This document shows, in pieces, positions 17,631 through 27,400 of a stretch of 34,004 nt of DNA; position 1 is the first letter of the stretch, and every line of letters begins with the position of its first letter. The notes below the pieces were generated by a model. That model saw only the letters and a list, made by a program, of their open reading frames with translations. It made no database searches and had not been told where the DNA came from. Location of the stretch: NCBI GenBank assembly GCA_030650195.1, contig JAUSEP010000037.1, positions 1-34,004 on the forward strand, written 5' to 3'. The translations under genes and the position numbers were made by a program. The stretch is from Candidatus Berkelbacteria bacterium. Lineage in GTDB: Bacteria > Patescibacteriota > UBA1384 > 2-12-FULL-50-11.

Positions 17631-17726
17631 ATTAATGTCCTTGTAGACGAGTCTACGGACGGAATAATATCAAGGCTTTTTTCAATAGTCAAGCGAGGCG
17701 AATGTATTTTTGATATGCTACTTCAG

Positions 17727-18059
17727 ATGGACAAGTGTTTGTTCTGTCAAATTATTGCCGGCAAATTGCCTTGTGAAAAGGTAATCGAAACCAGCCACTA
17801 CATGGCCTTCAAAGATATCCATCCCAAAGCACCTGTCCACGTTCTAATTGTTCCTAAGCGTCACGTTGAACGACCAGAAGAGTTGCGAGCAGAAGAACTG
17901 CACGATATGTTTCTTGGTAGCGAAGAGGTCGCTCAAATCCTTGGAGTTAAAGAAACTGGCTACCGATTATTATTTAATGTTGGGTCACACGCGGGACAAG
18001 AGATAGTTCACGTACATCTTCATTTGCTTGGTGGCGCTCCTGCAAAGAATATGTACTAG
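17727..18059 (+). CDS. HIT-family protein
   Basis: MDKCLFCQIIAGKLPCEKV...HAGQEIVHVHLHLLGG. Confidence 0.93.
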   Translation: MDKCLFCQIIAGKLPCEKVIETSHYMAFKDIHPKAPVHVLIVPKRHVERPEELRAEELHDMFLGSEEVAQILGVKETGYRLLFNVGSHAGQEIVHVHLHLLGGAPAKNMY

Positions 18060-18098
18060 CTTGTTCTAAGATTATGAGCCTTAAGATAGAGACTTAAG

Positions 18099-18194
18099 AT
18101 GAAATATGATGCAGTATTGGTTCTCGGTCGAGGTGTGTATAAAGACGGCTCATTCCCCGAAAGTGCAAAGTCCACCATAGAGAAGAGGAGATAA
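18099..18194 (+). pseudogene. Remnant of a DUF218/YdcF (SanA/ElyC-like) protein N-terminus
   Basis: ATG ORF MKYDAVLVLGRGVYKDGSFPESAKSTIEKRR* resembles DAVLVLGGG... start of DUF218 domains, then stops. Confidence 0.55.
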
Positions 18195-18259
18195 TCCCGC
18201 TCTAGCAGGTTAGGTCTTGACGGCAAGTGCCCCGAATGTTACTCTTGAGTAACTAAAAC

Positions 18260-18294
18260 GCCCTGTGAGGCCTCTGGCATTTGCAGGGCTTTTT
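18260..18294 (+). terminator. Rho-independent terminator
   Basis: GCCCTG...CAGGGC then TTTTT. Confidence 0.8.
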
Positions 18295-18311
18295 GAATAC
18301 TCTAAATACAG

Positions 18312-18842
18312 ATGAGTCAACGGGTTAAAATCGTCATTGACGGTAGTAATTTCTACTTCAAACTGAAGGACTTAAAGCTAAACAAACTGCTTAGTTTTGA
18401 CTTTCGAGCATTTACTGAGTTTCTCGCAGGTAAAGATAAGATCATCGATGCTTGCTACTACGTCGGTAGAATCCGTCAAGACGGCACAAAGAAAACTGAA
18501 AAGCTGTTTGCTAGTCAGCAAAAACTGATTGCGGTTTTGAAAAAATCTGAGATTCGCTACAGTTTTGGTTACTTAATGAAAACTAATGGGAGATATCATG
18601 AGAAGGGTGTTGACGTTCAGATGGCCACAGATTTACTGGCGTCAGCCTACGAGAAGACTTGCGATAGAGTAATCTTAGTTTCTTCAGACACAGACTTGTC
18701 TCCTGCGATTAATAAAGCTCGAAGCAGGAGGATGAAGATTGAATATATTGGCTTCGCTCACCAACCTAGTAACGGAATGATTAGCTTCTGCGATTCTTAC
18801 CGGCTATTAAGCAGCGATGAGGTCAGTAAATTCACGCTCTAG
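18312..18842 (+). CDS. Second NYN-domain protein
   Basis: VKIVIDGSNFYFKLK...KGVDVQMATDLLASAYEKTCDRVILVSSDTDLSPAINKAR. Confidence 0.88.
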   Translation: MSQRVKIVIDGSNFYFKLKDLKLNKLLSFDFRAFTEFLAGKDKIIDACYYVGRIRQDGTKKTEKLFASQQKLIAVLKKSEIRYSFGYLMKTNGRYHEKGVDVQMATDLLASAYEKTCDRVILVSSDTDLSPAINKARSRRMKIEYIGFAHQPSNGMISFCDSYRLLSSDEVSKFTL

Positions 18843-18874
18843 CTCACTATTAGATTTGAGAGTATTGTCGAGAC

Positions 18875-19300
18875 ATGATCACACAAGAACAGAAAGAAAC
18901 TCTTGTTATTGAAGCAAAGAAAGCTCTAAACAACCGGTACCCAAAGAGCGACAATTCTGTTATTTATTCAGCTGCAGTGCTTACAAAAACTGGCCAGATA
19001 TATTCGGCCAGTAATTACTCGTCCGAAACTGGAAGTTTAACGTTGCACGCTGAACAGTCCGCCCTAGCTCACGCCGCAGCTCACGGAGAAGGGGAGATTG
19101 TCGCAATTGCTGTTACTGGTACCGAAGACTTAAAAACAGGTGAGTTCATTCCTCCTTGCCATATGTGCAAACAGTTACTTTGGGAAAGTCGTCTCAACTC
19201 TAATGTGCCTATGCTAATCATTCTGGCTAATAACCATGACGAGGTAAAAGAAGTTGATCTGGATGAAATGATGCCCTTCCCTTGGCCAGCTAAACCATGA
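18875..19300 (+). CDS. Cytidine deaminase-like protein
   Basis: LTLHAEQSALAHAAAHG ... PPCHMCKQLLWE zinc-binding HAE/PCxxC. Confidence 0.85.
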   Translation: MITQEQKETLVIEAKKALNNRYPKSDNSVIYSAAVLTKTGQIYSASNYSSETGSLTLHAEQSALAHAAAHGEGEIVAIAVTGTEDLKTGEFIPPCHMCKQLLWESRLNSNVPMLIILANNHDEVKEVDLDEMMPFPWPAKP

Positions 19301-19320
19301 GGTAGTGATATACTCAGCTC

Positions 19321-19974
19321 ATGGGTAGCGGACTCGACCATCTTCAACTCCAGGCCGAAAAAATCAAAGAATATAAGTCGTTGACAGAGCCCTACGAAAA
19401 CAACGTAGCTGGGCTACGGATAGTGGTTTACCCAAAAGTTTACACAGGCGGCACCGACAGCAAGATACTAAGCGAGACGATGAAAATAAACTCAGGAGAT
19501 CATGTTCTCGACCTATGTACAGGCACCGGAATCGTTGCGCTGAAGGCAAAACAGCTTGGAGCGGATCTTGTTATTGGTACCGATCTGAATCCAGAAGCAG
19601 TTAAAAATGCGACTGAAAATGCTCGTCTGCTGAAAATGAAAAACATTAAATTCGTCGAAGGTGATCTCTTCGCCGATATTCAAGAAAAGTTTAACGTAAT
19701 TACGATGAATCCACCCTATACAGACCACAAGACACAGGACAAGACCGAGATTTGTTTCTGGGACGAAAACAATTCTGCTACAAGAGGTTTGTTCGAAAAC
19801 TTTAGAAAATACTTGAAGCCTGAGGGCCGAGTTTACTTGGCCTGGAGCGACTTTGCTACCCAAAACTTGTTAGAGAAGCTAGCAAATGAAAACCAGGTAA
19901 GACTAGAGTTGCTCGTAGAGGAGGTGGGGAAGTCTGGACTAACATTCCTAGTTTACCAACTAGTCCCTCTATAA
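19321..19974 (+). CDS. Class I SAM-dependent methyltransferase (HemK/PrmC-like)
   Basis: VLDLCTGTGIVALKAKQLGADLVIGTDLNPEAV ... VITMNPPYTDH. Confidence 0.85.
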   Translation: MGSGLDHLQLQAEKIKEYKSLTEPYENNVAGLRIVVYPKVYTGGTDSKILSETMKINSGDHVLDLCTGTGIVALKAKQLGADLVIGTDLNPEAVKNATENARLLKMKNIKFVEGDLFADIQEKFNVITMNPPYTDHKTQDKTEICFWDENNSATRGLFENFRKYLKPEGRVYLAWSDFATQNLLEKLANENQVRLELLVEEVGKSGLTFLVYQLVPL

Positions 19975-20047
19975 GTCGACATTGGCCATCGCAAGCAGCA
20001 AAAAACTCTTAACTTCTTGCTCACTAAGTGCTACAATTTAAAAACTA

Positions 20048-20245
20048 ATGGCTGAATACAGCGAAGAAAAAAGAGCCCTACCCGTAGAAGTCGTATTACG
20101 ACGTTTTTTCCGTGACGTCCAACAGTCTGAGATCATGACTGAGATAAAACGACGTCGTTTCTTCGAGAAAAAGCCAACTCGTTTTAAACGCCGCCAATCT
20201 GCTCAAGCACGAGCAGTCCGCCGAAGAGCTTTCCGAACTTTCTAA
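20048..20245 (+). CDS. rpsU: Ribosomal protein bS21
   Basis: Short basic protein, LPVEVVLRRFFRDVQQSEIMTEIKRRRFFEKKPTRFKRR. Confidence 0.85.
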   Translation: MAEYSEEKRALPVEVVLRRFFRDVQQSEIMTEIKRRRFFEKKPTRFKRRQSAQARAVRRRAFRTF

Positions 20246-20691
20246 TGTCCCTCCAGACGACCCTGGAAGCTGACTTGTTAGCCGCCCTCAAATCTGGTGA
20301 TAATTTTTCACGAGATACTCTACGTTTGCTTAAATCTAGTATTAAAAATGCAGAAATTGAAGCTGGCCAAGCGCTTTCTGACGAACAGATCATTTCCATA
20401 GTCCAGAAAGAAGTTAAGAAGCGTGTTGAAGCCGAAACGCTTTTTAAGCAAGCAAACAAAGCAGACCTGGCCGCAAACGAAGCTGCCGAAGCCGAACTTC
20501 TTAAAAAATATTTACCCGAGCAGATGGATGAAGAGGGGATTAAGGCTGTAGTAACTGAATATCTCTCATCAAATCCAACTGAAATTAGTCAAATGGGTAC
20601 TGCTATGGGGGCCTTGAGCTTCAAACTCAAGGGTCAGGCAGATATGGGGTTAGTCTCAAAAATTTTACGTGAGCAGATCCAGAACGGCTAA
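20245..20691 (+). CDS. yqeY: GatB/YqeY domain protein
   Basis: LLAALKSGDNFSRDTLRLLKSSIKNAEIEAG...LLKKYLPEQMDEEGI; TAATG overlap with rpsU. Confidence 0.93.
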   Translation: MSLQTTLEADLLAALKSGDNFSRDTLRLLKSSIKNAEIEAGQALSDEQIISIVQKEVKKRVEAETLFKQANKADLAANEAAEAELLKKYLPEQMDEEGIKAVVTEYLSSNPTEISQMGTAMGALSFKLKGQADMGLVSKILREQIQNG

Positions 20692-20692
20692 T

Positions 20693-21058
20693 ATGGCCGA
20701 GCTACACATACTCTGGCAAAACTCTACTAATATTTCTCTAGATCAAAAAGAAATCGAGCAACATCTGCTCGAAGTATTGCTACGCCTGAAAGCGGTTGAT
20801 AGAGTAGAGATAGAGATATCATTAGTAACCGACAAGGAGATTAAAGCACTGAAACAACGTTTTTTTGGAATTAATGAGCCAACCGACGTGCTTAGCTTTG
20901 CTTATGAGGGCAAAATAGAAAGTTTAACTGGTTCGATTGCTATTAGTCTAGATACCGCGTCTAAACAAGCCAAGACGGCTGGCATTAAGTTAATCGAAGA
21001 AGTTAAGATGCTTGCCAGCCACGGATTACTTCACTTACTAGACTTTAACCACAGATGA
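20693..21058 (+). CDS. ybeY: Endoribonuclease YbeY
   Basis: TDVLSFAY..., HGLLHLLDFNH metal-binding motif; ATG at 20693 just after yqeY stop. Confidence 0.9.
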   Translation: MAELHILWQNSTNISLDQKEIEQHLLEVLLRLKAVDRVEIEISLVTDKEIKALKQRFFGINEPTDVLSFAYEGKIESLTGSIAISLDTASKQAKTAGIKLIEEVKMLASHGLLHLLDFNHR

Positions 21059-21074
21059 GTATTTTGGGAGGGAA

Positions 21075-22313
21075 ATGGCAAAAGATCCGTTAGTTGTTGG
21101 CCTCGACATCGGAGCTTCTAAAATTGCCGTTTGCGTTGGTAGTGTTACCGAGGGAGTAGTTTCTCTAATGGGTGTTACTTCCGTAACTCATGGTGGAATG
21201 AAGAAGGGGATGATAGTAGATATCGAAGAAACTGTTAGCGCTCTTTCTCAGGCACTTGAAGAAGCAGAAAAAATGTCTGGTTTTCCACTAGCCCACGCTT
21301 ACATTTCTATTAACGGATCTCATGTCTCCGCCCAACCAGCCAAAGGAGTAGTGGCAGTAGCTCGACCTAACGGCGAGATACAGGCCGAAGATGTAGGTCG
21401 TGTAATCGATGCCGCTAAAACCATTGCCTTACCTCAAAACCGTGAACTAATACATACTTTTCCTCATCACTTCACTGTTGACGGCCAAGATGAAATTCGT
21501 GACCCAATAGGGATGAATGGAATCCGCCTAGAAGTGGATTCTTTGATAATTAGCGCCTCTTCTGCCGCGTTACGTAATTTAATAAAAACCGTTGAGCAGG
21601 CTGGAATCCAAATTGATGGCCTTGTTTACGCGCCCCTTGCTACCGCTCGGGCTTTGACAACAAAAAAACAACGTGACTCTGGTGTGGTGGTGATTGATCT
21701 TGGTGCCGGCACAACTGATTTTGCCGTTTACGAAGAAGGGGAGCTTATCCACTGCGCAACGTTGCCGGTTGGATCAATGCACATTACAAATGACATCGCC
21801 ATTGGTTTACGAACTAACCTTGATGTTGCCGAGGCTATCAAGACTAAGTACGGCACAGTTCTTCCAGAAAAAATCCGTGAATCAGAAACCATTAATCTTT
21901 CATCACTTGATCCAGCTGAGGACGAAAAAGTCTCACGTCGACAAATTTGTGAAATTATAGAAGCTCGTGTTGCCGAGATTTTTCATTTAATTAGAGAGCA
22001 ATTACAAGCCATCGGTAAAGATGCACTTCTTCCCGCTGGTGCCGTTTTTACAGGAGGCGGATCAGATATAGAAGGCTTAACTGAACTGGCCCGCAAAGAG
22101 CTTCGACTACCTGCTACAGTTGGTTTTCCCACTGCCCAATTTTCGGGCATGCTTGACAAGCTTGATAATCCGATTTACGCTTGCGCCGTTGGGCTGGTTC
22201 TCTGGGGAGTGGAGGAGAATCAATCCGGACACGGGAACATTAGATACGATTTCGGAAAAATGGGGGGGATATTTGACCGATTTCGTGGGATTCTACGAAA
22301 TTTTAGTAATTAA
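21075..22313 (+). CDS. ftsA: Cell division protein FtsA
   Basis: VVGLDIGASKIAVCVG, SHVSAQPAKGVVAVARPNGEIQAEDVGRVIDAAK, DLGAGTTDFAVYEEGELIHCATLPVGSMHITNDIAIGL. Confidence 0.96.
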   Translation: MAKDPLVVGLDIGASKIAVCVGSVTEGVVSLMGVTSVTHGGMKKGMIVDIEETVSALSQALEEAEKMSGFPLAHAYISINGSHVSAQPAKGVVAVARPNGEIQAEDVGRVIDAAKTIALPQNRELIHTFPHHFTVDGQDEIRDPIGMNGIRLEVDSLIISASSAALRNLIKTVEQAGIQIDGLVYAPLATARALTTKKQRDSGVVVIDLGAGTTDFAVYEEGELIHCATLPVGSMHITNDIAIGLRTNLDVAEAIKTKYGTVLPEKIRESETINLSSLDPAEDEKVSRRQICEIIEARVAEIFHLIREQLQAIGKDALLPAGAVFTGGGSDIEGLTELARKELRLPATVGFPTAQFSGMLDKLDNPIYACAVGLVLWGVEENQSGHGNIRYDFGKMGGIFDRFRGILRNFSN

Positions 22314-22349
22314 TCTAGGTTACGCTAAAAAAACAAAACAACCCCATAA

Positions 22350-23579
22350 ATGAATAAAGACACGCTCGACACCTTCGCCAGTATTAAGGTTTGTGGTATT
22401 GGAGGCTCCGGCGGTAACGCCGTTTCTCGTATGATAGCCGCTCGAGTTAGAGGGGTTGAATTTATTGCTATAAACACAGATGCCCAGGCGCTTTCTAGTA
22501 ACCCTGCACCAATTAAAGTTCAGATCGGTAAAGAAACTACTCAGGGCTTAGGAGCCGGAAGTGATACTGAAGTTGGTCGCAAATCTGCCGAAGAAAACAA
22601 AGACGAAATCTATGAAGTCCTTAAGGGAGCTAATATGGTTTTTGTTACTTGTGGTGCTGGTGGCGGAACTGGTACAGGTGCCGCTCCTCTCGTAGCACAG
22701 ATTGCTAAAGAGCTTGGTGCCTTAACTGTCGGTGTTGTTACGAAACCGTTTAGCTTTGAAGGTTTACGACGCAAGAAAGTTGCAGAACTAGGTATCGAAG
22801 AACTTCGAGAAAAAGTTGACACCTTAATTATCATTCCAAACGATCGTTTATTACAGGTAATAGACAAAAAAACCTCTATGACTGATGCCTTTGGTATTGT
22901 TGATGATATCTTACGCCAAGGTGTTCAGGGAATTTCTGAGATTATCGTTGTTCCGGCTATTATCAACGTCGACTTTGCTGATGTTCGAACAATTATGAAA
23001 GATGCTGGTTCGGCCTTAATGGGTATTGGACGAGCTTCTGGTGAGAGCCGAGCGATAGAAGCTGCTCGTCAAGCAATAGACTCGCCATTACTTGAGCTTT
23101 CTATCGATGGAGCACGAGGTATCCTTTACAACATTACCGGTGGACCAGATATGACCATGTACGAAGTAGAGGAAGTATCTAAGGCTATTACTGAAGCGGC
23201 TGACCCAGAAGCAAACGTTATCTTTGGTGCTACCGTTGACGAATCTATGTCCGGTGAAATAAAAGTAACCGTTATTGCAACTGGTTTTGAAAACGAAATT
23301 GTTAAACCAGCTCCTAAGCAGAGAGGCCGTTTTGGTAGCGAAGAGCCAGGAAGTTTTGGGGCTACTCTTTCCGTACCGCAAGCGCCAACAGTTTCTAGTA
23401 TTCCTTTCTTTGGTCGCCAGGCCCCCTCTCAAGTACAGCCGTCATTCCCGGCCGAGATCGAGCCAAACGATAACACCTTCGTTACTAAGAACCACAATCG
23501 ACCAGAGATGAAGGAAGAGCCAGCCGACGAAGACGAGCTGGATGTTCCTAGCTTTATACGAAGAAAACTCCGTCAGTAA
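22350..23579 (+). CDS. ftsZ: Cell division protein FtsZ
   Basis: [57 protein letters not shown]. Confidence 0.98.
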   Translation: MNKDTLDTFASIKVCGIGGSGGNAVSRMIAARVRGVEFIAINTDAQALSSNPAPIKVQIGKETTQGLGAGSDTEVGRKSAEENKDEIYEVLKGANMVFVTCGAGGGTGTGAAPLVAQIAKELGALTVGVVTKPFSFEGLRRKKVAELGIEELREKVDTLIIIPNDRLLQVIDKKTSMTDAFGIVDDILRQGVQGISEIIVVPAIINVDFADVRTIMKDAGSALMGIGRASGESRAIEAARQAIDSPLLELSIDGARGILYNITGGPDMTMYEVEEVSKAITEAADPEANVIFGATVDESMSGEIKVTVIATGFENEIVKPAPKQRGRFGSEEPGSFGATLSVPQAPTVSSIPFFGRQAPSQVQPSFPAEIEPNDNTFVTKNHNRPEMKEEPADEDELDVPSFIRRKLRQ

Positions 23580-23650
23580 CCTTCAAATAGTCTGGGGCCC
23601 TTGTACCGAGACCGGGTTTAGACCAGTGGTTAATTTTTCGTATTAGAGTC

Positions 23651-23679
23651 TTGACTTTTTGGAGCTAAAAGCTGATAAT
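23651..23679 (+). promoter_or_regulatory. Promoter TTGACT-N17-GATAAT
   Basis: Consensus elements upstream of 23724 gene, SD gaggaggg. Confidence 0.6.
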
Positions 23680-23723
23680 ACGTCCAGCTCTTGTGAGCAA
23701 TTTCGCCCTGAGGAGGGAAAGCG

Positions 23724-24275
23724 ATGAAGAACCTTAACTCGTCAACCGTATTCATTAGTGCATTCGCCGGATTTCTTTTGGCGCTTGCGCTCATGTACTG
23801 GACCGCGAAGCCCGACAAAACCGGATACCTGGCTGACGCCAGCGACAGAGTTGGCAAACCCGCACCAAAACGAACGATCACCGGCAACAAAGGCGAGAAG
23901 ATCGTGATTTCGGAGGAAATGGCCGCCGAGGGGAACGTGGACTTCGATGTCAACAAGCAGGTCTCTTACGGCAAGCATTACTTCGAGAAGGATGACCTCA
24001 TCGGAACGAGCACTTACGACTACCAACCCAACGGGCTGGTTAGGGATCTACTCAACGTCCCCGGCGTCGTCAAGCTCGACATCGATGTCTATACGATCTC
24101 GGTCAACATCGGCACAGCCTTTGATTCCCGCAAGGTTTCGGAAAAGCTCGTGGCGATATTGAAGGAATGGCTGAAAAAGCCAGCCGTCGTCTATGAAGAT
24201 GAGGTTCCGAAGCCGAAAGAGCGACCGACTCCAACAAGTAGAGGTCCGGGCGGATACCCGTTTTACGGCTCCTAA
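23724..24275 (+). CDS. Membrane-anchored hypothetical protein (183 aa)
   Basis: N-terminal TM helix, SD, promoter and terminator; no recognised family. Confidence 0.7.
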   Translation: MKNLNSSTVFISAFAGFLLALALMYWTAKPDKTGYLADASDRVGKPAPKRTITGNKGEKIVISEEMAAEGNVDFDVNKQVSYGKHYFEKDDLIGTSTYDYQPNGLVRDLLNVPGVVKLDIDVYTISVNIGTAFDSRKVSEKLVAILKEWLKKPAVVYEDEVPKPKERPTPTSRGPGGYPFYGS

Positions 24276-24297
24276 CCTGATCGAACCCAGATCAATT

Positions 24298-24330
24298 GCG
24301 GCTACCCTCACGGGCGGCCGCATTTCTTTT
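24298..24330 (+). terminator. Probable terminator
   Basis: GCGGC...GCCGC then ATTTCTTTT. Confidence 0.6.
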
Positions 24331-24363
24331 ACCCGTAACTTTCCCGTACAATTCCCGTAAAAT
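24331..24363 (+). repeat. Three 11-bp direct repeats (CCCGTA iterons) upstream of RNR promoter
   Basis: ACCCGTAACTT / TCCCGTACAAT / TCCCGTAAAAT at 24331, 24342, 24353. Confidence 0.85.
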
Positions 24364-24436
24364 ATGCTCTTGACAAGACAAGGTGAGGGCATGGTACGGT
24401 AGTTTCCTACGTCTAAAAATTAAAGGAGGGTAAGTG

Positions 24437-27400
24437 ATGGCAAAAAAAGAAAAAAACGAAAGATTAAGTGAAATTGCTCTGAAGCCTGTTGAAATTTCTG
24501 CCGAACTACCCGAAAAAGATAATGTGGGGAAAAAACTTGGTCTTAAAGTTTCTCGTCGTTTCACTAAACCTGGAGAAAATGTTTTTGATACCGTCCAATG
24601 GGACAAACGAACTACGACTATAAGCGACGAAAAAGGAAATGTTATTTCTCAGATTACTGACGTAGAAGTACCAACAACATGGACTCAACTTGCAACGGAT
24701 ATTTTAGCTTACAAATATTTGCGTAAGGCCGGTGTTCCAACTAAAGAGGGGAGAGAAGTTTCGTTGAAACAAGCGGTCTATCGTATTGCTCACACCATTG
24801 CTGATTTTGGTGAAAAATTTAATTATTTTGCTACCGATGAAGACAGAGTTAACTTCGAAGAAGATTTAACCCATATCTTAGTAAACCAAAAAGCTGCTTT
24901 CAACTCTCCTGTTTGGTTTAACTGTGGTTTGTACCATCAGTATAAGATCGCTGGTTCCGGCGGTAGTTTCTACTGGGACTTCCAACAAGAAAAAGTCATA
25001 GAGACTAAGGACTCCTACCGTAACCCACAGTGTTCAGCGTGTTTTATTCTTTCGGTAGAAGATTCGCTTGACGGAATCTTCAATTTGTTAAAAACCGAGT
25101 CTCGTGTCTTTAAGTTTGGCTCTGGTACAGGCGCTAACTACTCTCGACTACGTAGCAAGTACGAACGCTTAAGTGGTGGCGGTACTTCCAGTGGCATGAT
25201 GAGCTTTTTGAAAGTGTTTGACCGTGCTGCCGATGCCGTCAAATCTGGTGGGACAACTCGTCGGGCCGCTAAAATGGTGGTCGTAGATATGTCGCACCCA
25301 GAAATAGAGGACTTCATCAACTGGAAAGTTAGAGAAGAAAAGAAAGTCTTGGCGTTGATTGAAGCTGGCTACTCGACTGATTTTAACGGTGAGGCCTACC
25401 ATACAGTTTCAGGCCAGAACTCCAATAACTCTGTTCGTATTACTGACGAGTTCATGGAAGCAGTTGCCAATGACGGTGAGTGGACAACTCGTTACGTTGG
25501 TAACGGCGAACCACACAAAACATACAAAGCTCGAGATTTAATGGATCAGGTAGCTAAGGCCGCCTGGCAGTGCGCTGACCCGGGCGTGCAGTTCGACACA
25601 ACGGTTAACAAATGGCACACCTGTCCCAATACCGACAGAATCAACGCCTCTAACCCCTGTTGTATTACTGGCGATACTTTAATTGCCGTTGCTGATGGTC
25701 GTAACGCTGTTCCAATTAAAGACTTAGTCGATACGGAAGTACCGGTCTACAGTCATAACCATCGAACCGGTAAAACCACCGTGGCGAGAATGTGGAATAT
25801 CGGGATAAAGCGACAAAACGCCCCTATTTACGAAGTCTTGCTCGATGACGGCACAACTTTCAGGGCTACTGATGACCATTTGATTATGCTTCGTGACGGT
25901 TCATATCGTATGGTTCGCGACCTCGTCGCCAAAGACTCACTGATGCCATTCCACTCCAAGGTACTCGCCCCAGCTAAAAATCGAACTAAGCGCCGCTATT
26001 TCTGGTCCGGCCAATCGTGGCTACCGCAGTATCGAGCCGTTTGGCAATACTTTAACGGTAAGCAACCAGCGGGCACACATATTCATCATCAGGACTTCAG
26101 TGCTTTAAATGACCTAATCGATAATCTACTCCTCTTATCGATGGAGGATCATCAGGCGATTCATCGAGACAGTATGCTCGGCGATAACAATCCCGCTCGA
26201 CGGCTAATGAATGACCAATGGCGAGCCAACATTGCCGAAGCGGTTCGGGGAGAGAAAAATGGTAACTTTGGACACATCCATAGCCAAGAAACACGAGAAA
26301 AAATGCATCAGCAAGCAATGCTACGTTGGTCGCAACCGGAAGAACGTCAGAAATCAAGCGAAAATGCATCAAGATGGATGGCGGCGGCCAAGGCCGAAGG
26401 ACGACGAGTGGGCCGAGTCCCAGGACAACGGTTTGAACGTTGCTGTCCGATCTGCCGACAAAATTATCTAACTGCCCGACCGGAACAAATTTTCTGCTCT
26501 GTTACATGCAAGCTAAGCCCGGAAGGAATTCAGATGTATGGCCCGAAGATTTGGGAATTTAATCGCGGCCGTCACCTCACCGAGACCCAGAAAGCTAAAT
26601 TAAGTGTTGCCCTTAAGCTCGTCAGCGACCCTATTGCTAAGGGCCGCGCCGCTAAAGTCGCTCACCGCAACCATATCCTGCGAGCAGCCAAGTTACTGAT
26701 CGACAATAACATCACGCCAGACTTAGAGGACTGGGATAATTTCGCCGAGCAAGCTCGTCGACTTGGTGCCAGTCGTGTCCCTCGTGCTAGTATTGCTAAA
26801 CAATACTTTATTAATAACAAGCAGTTCGTAGAGGCGGCAACGCTTAATAACCACAAGGTGGTATCGGTTAACTTCGCCGGTTACGAGCACGTCTACGACG
26901 GAACGGTCGACCAGCATCACAACTTCGCCATCCTGACTTCCACCACCAGCTCGTGCGTTGAAGGTACTAGTAATTACTCGGGCATTTTCATCCATAATTC
27001 AGAATATATGTTCCTAGACTCGACTTCATGTAACCTGGCTTCGATAAACTTAGTTAAATTTACCGATGACAAAGGTAACTTTGATGTTGAGGGCTACCGA
27101 CACGCTTGCAAGATTATGTTTATCGCTCAAGAAATTGAGGTTGATCTTTCTAGCTACCCAACTGAAGCTATTACTAAAAATAGTCATGAATACCGTCCGC
27201 TAGGATTAGGTTACGCCAATCTCGGTACAATGCTGATGCTTAAGGGGGTTCCTTACGACTCACCAGAAGCGCTAGCTACTGCTGGAGCGCTTAGTGCCAT
27301 TATGACTGGGCACGCCTACAAAACCTCAGCTGAGATGGCAGCTGTTAAAGGTGCTTTCGAAGGATTCGCCAAAAATAGAGCTCCAATGCTTAATGTTATG

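Noticed and set aside
23088-23432. 114-aa minus ORF opposite ftsZ
   Set aside because: Shadow ORF in a conserved gene.
26097-26471. Alternative-frame ORFs inside the intein
   Set aside because: The main frame is continuous with the RNR and carries intein/HNH motifs; the others are by-products.
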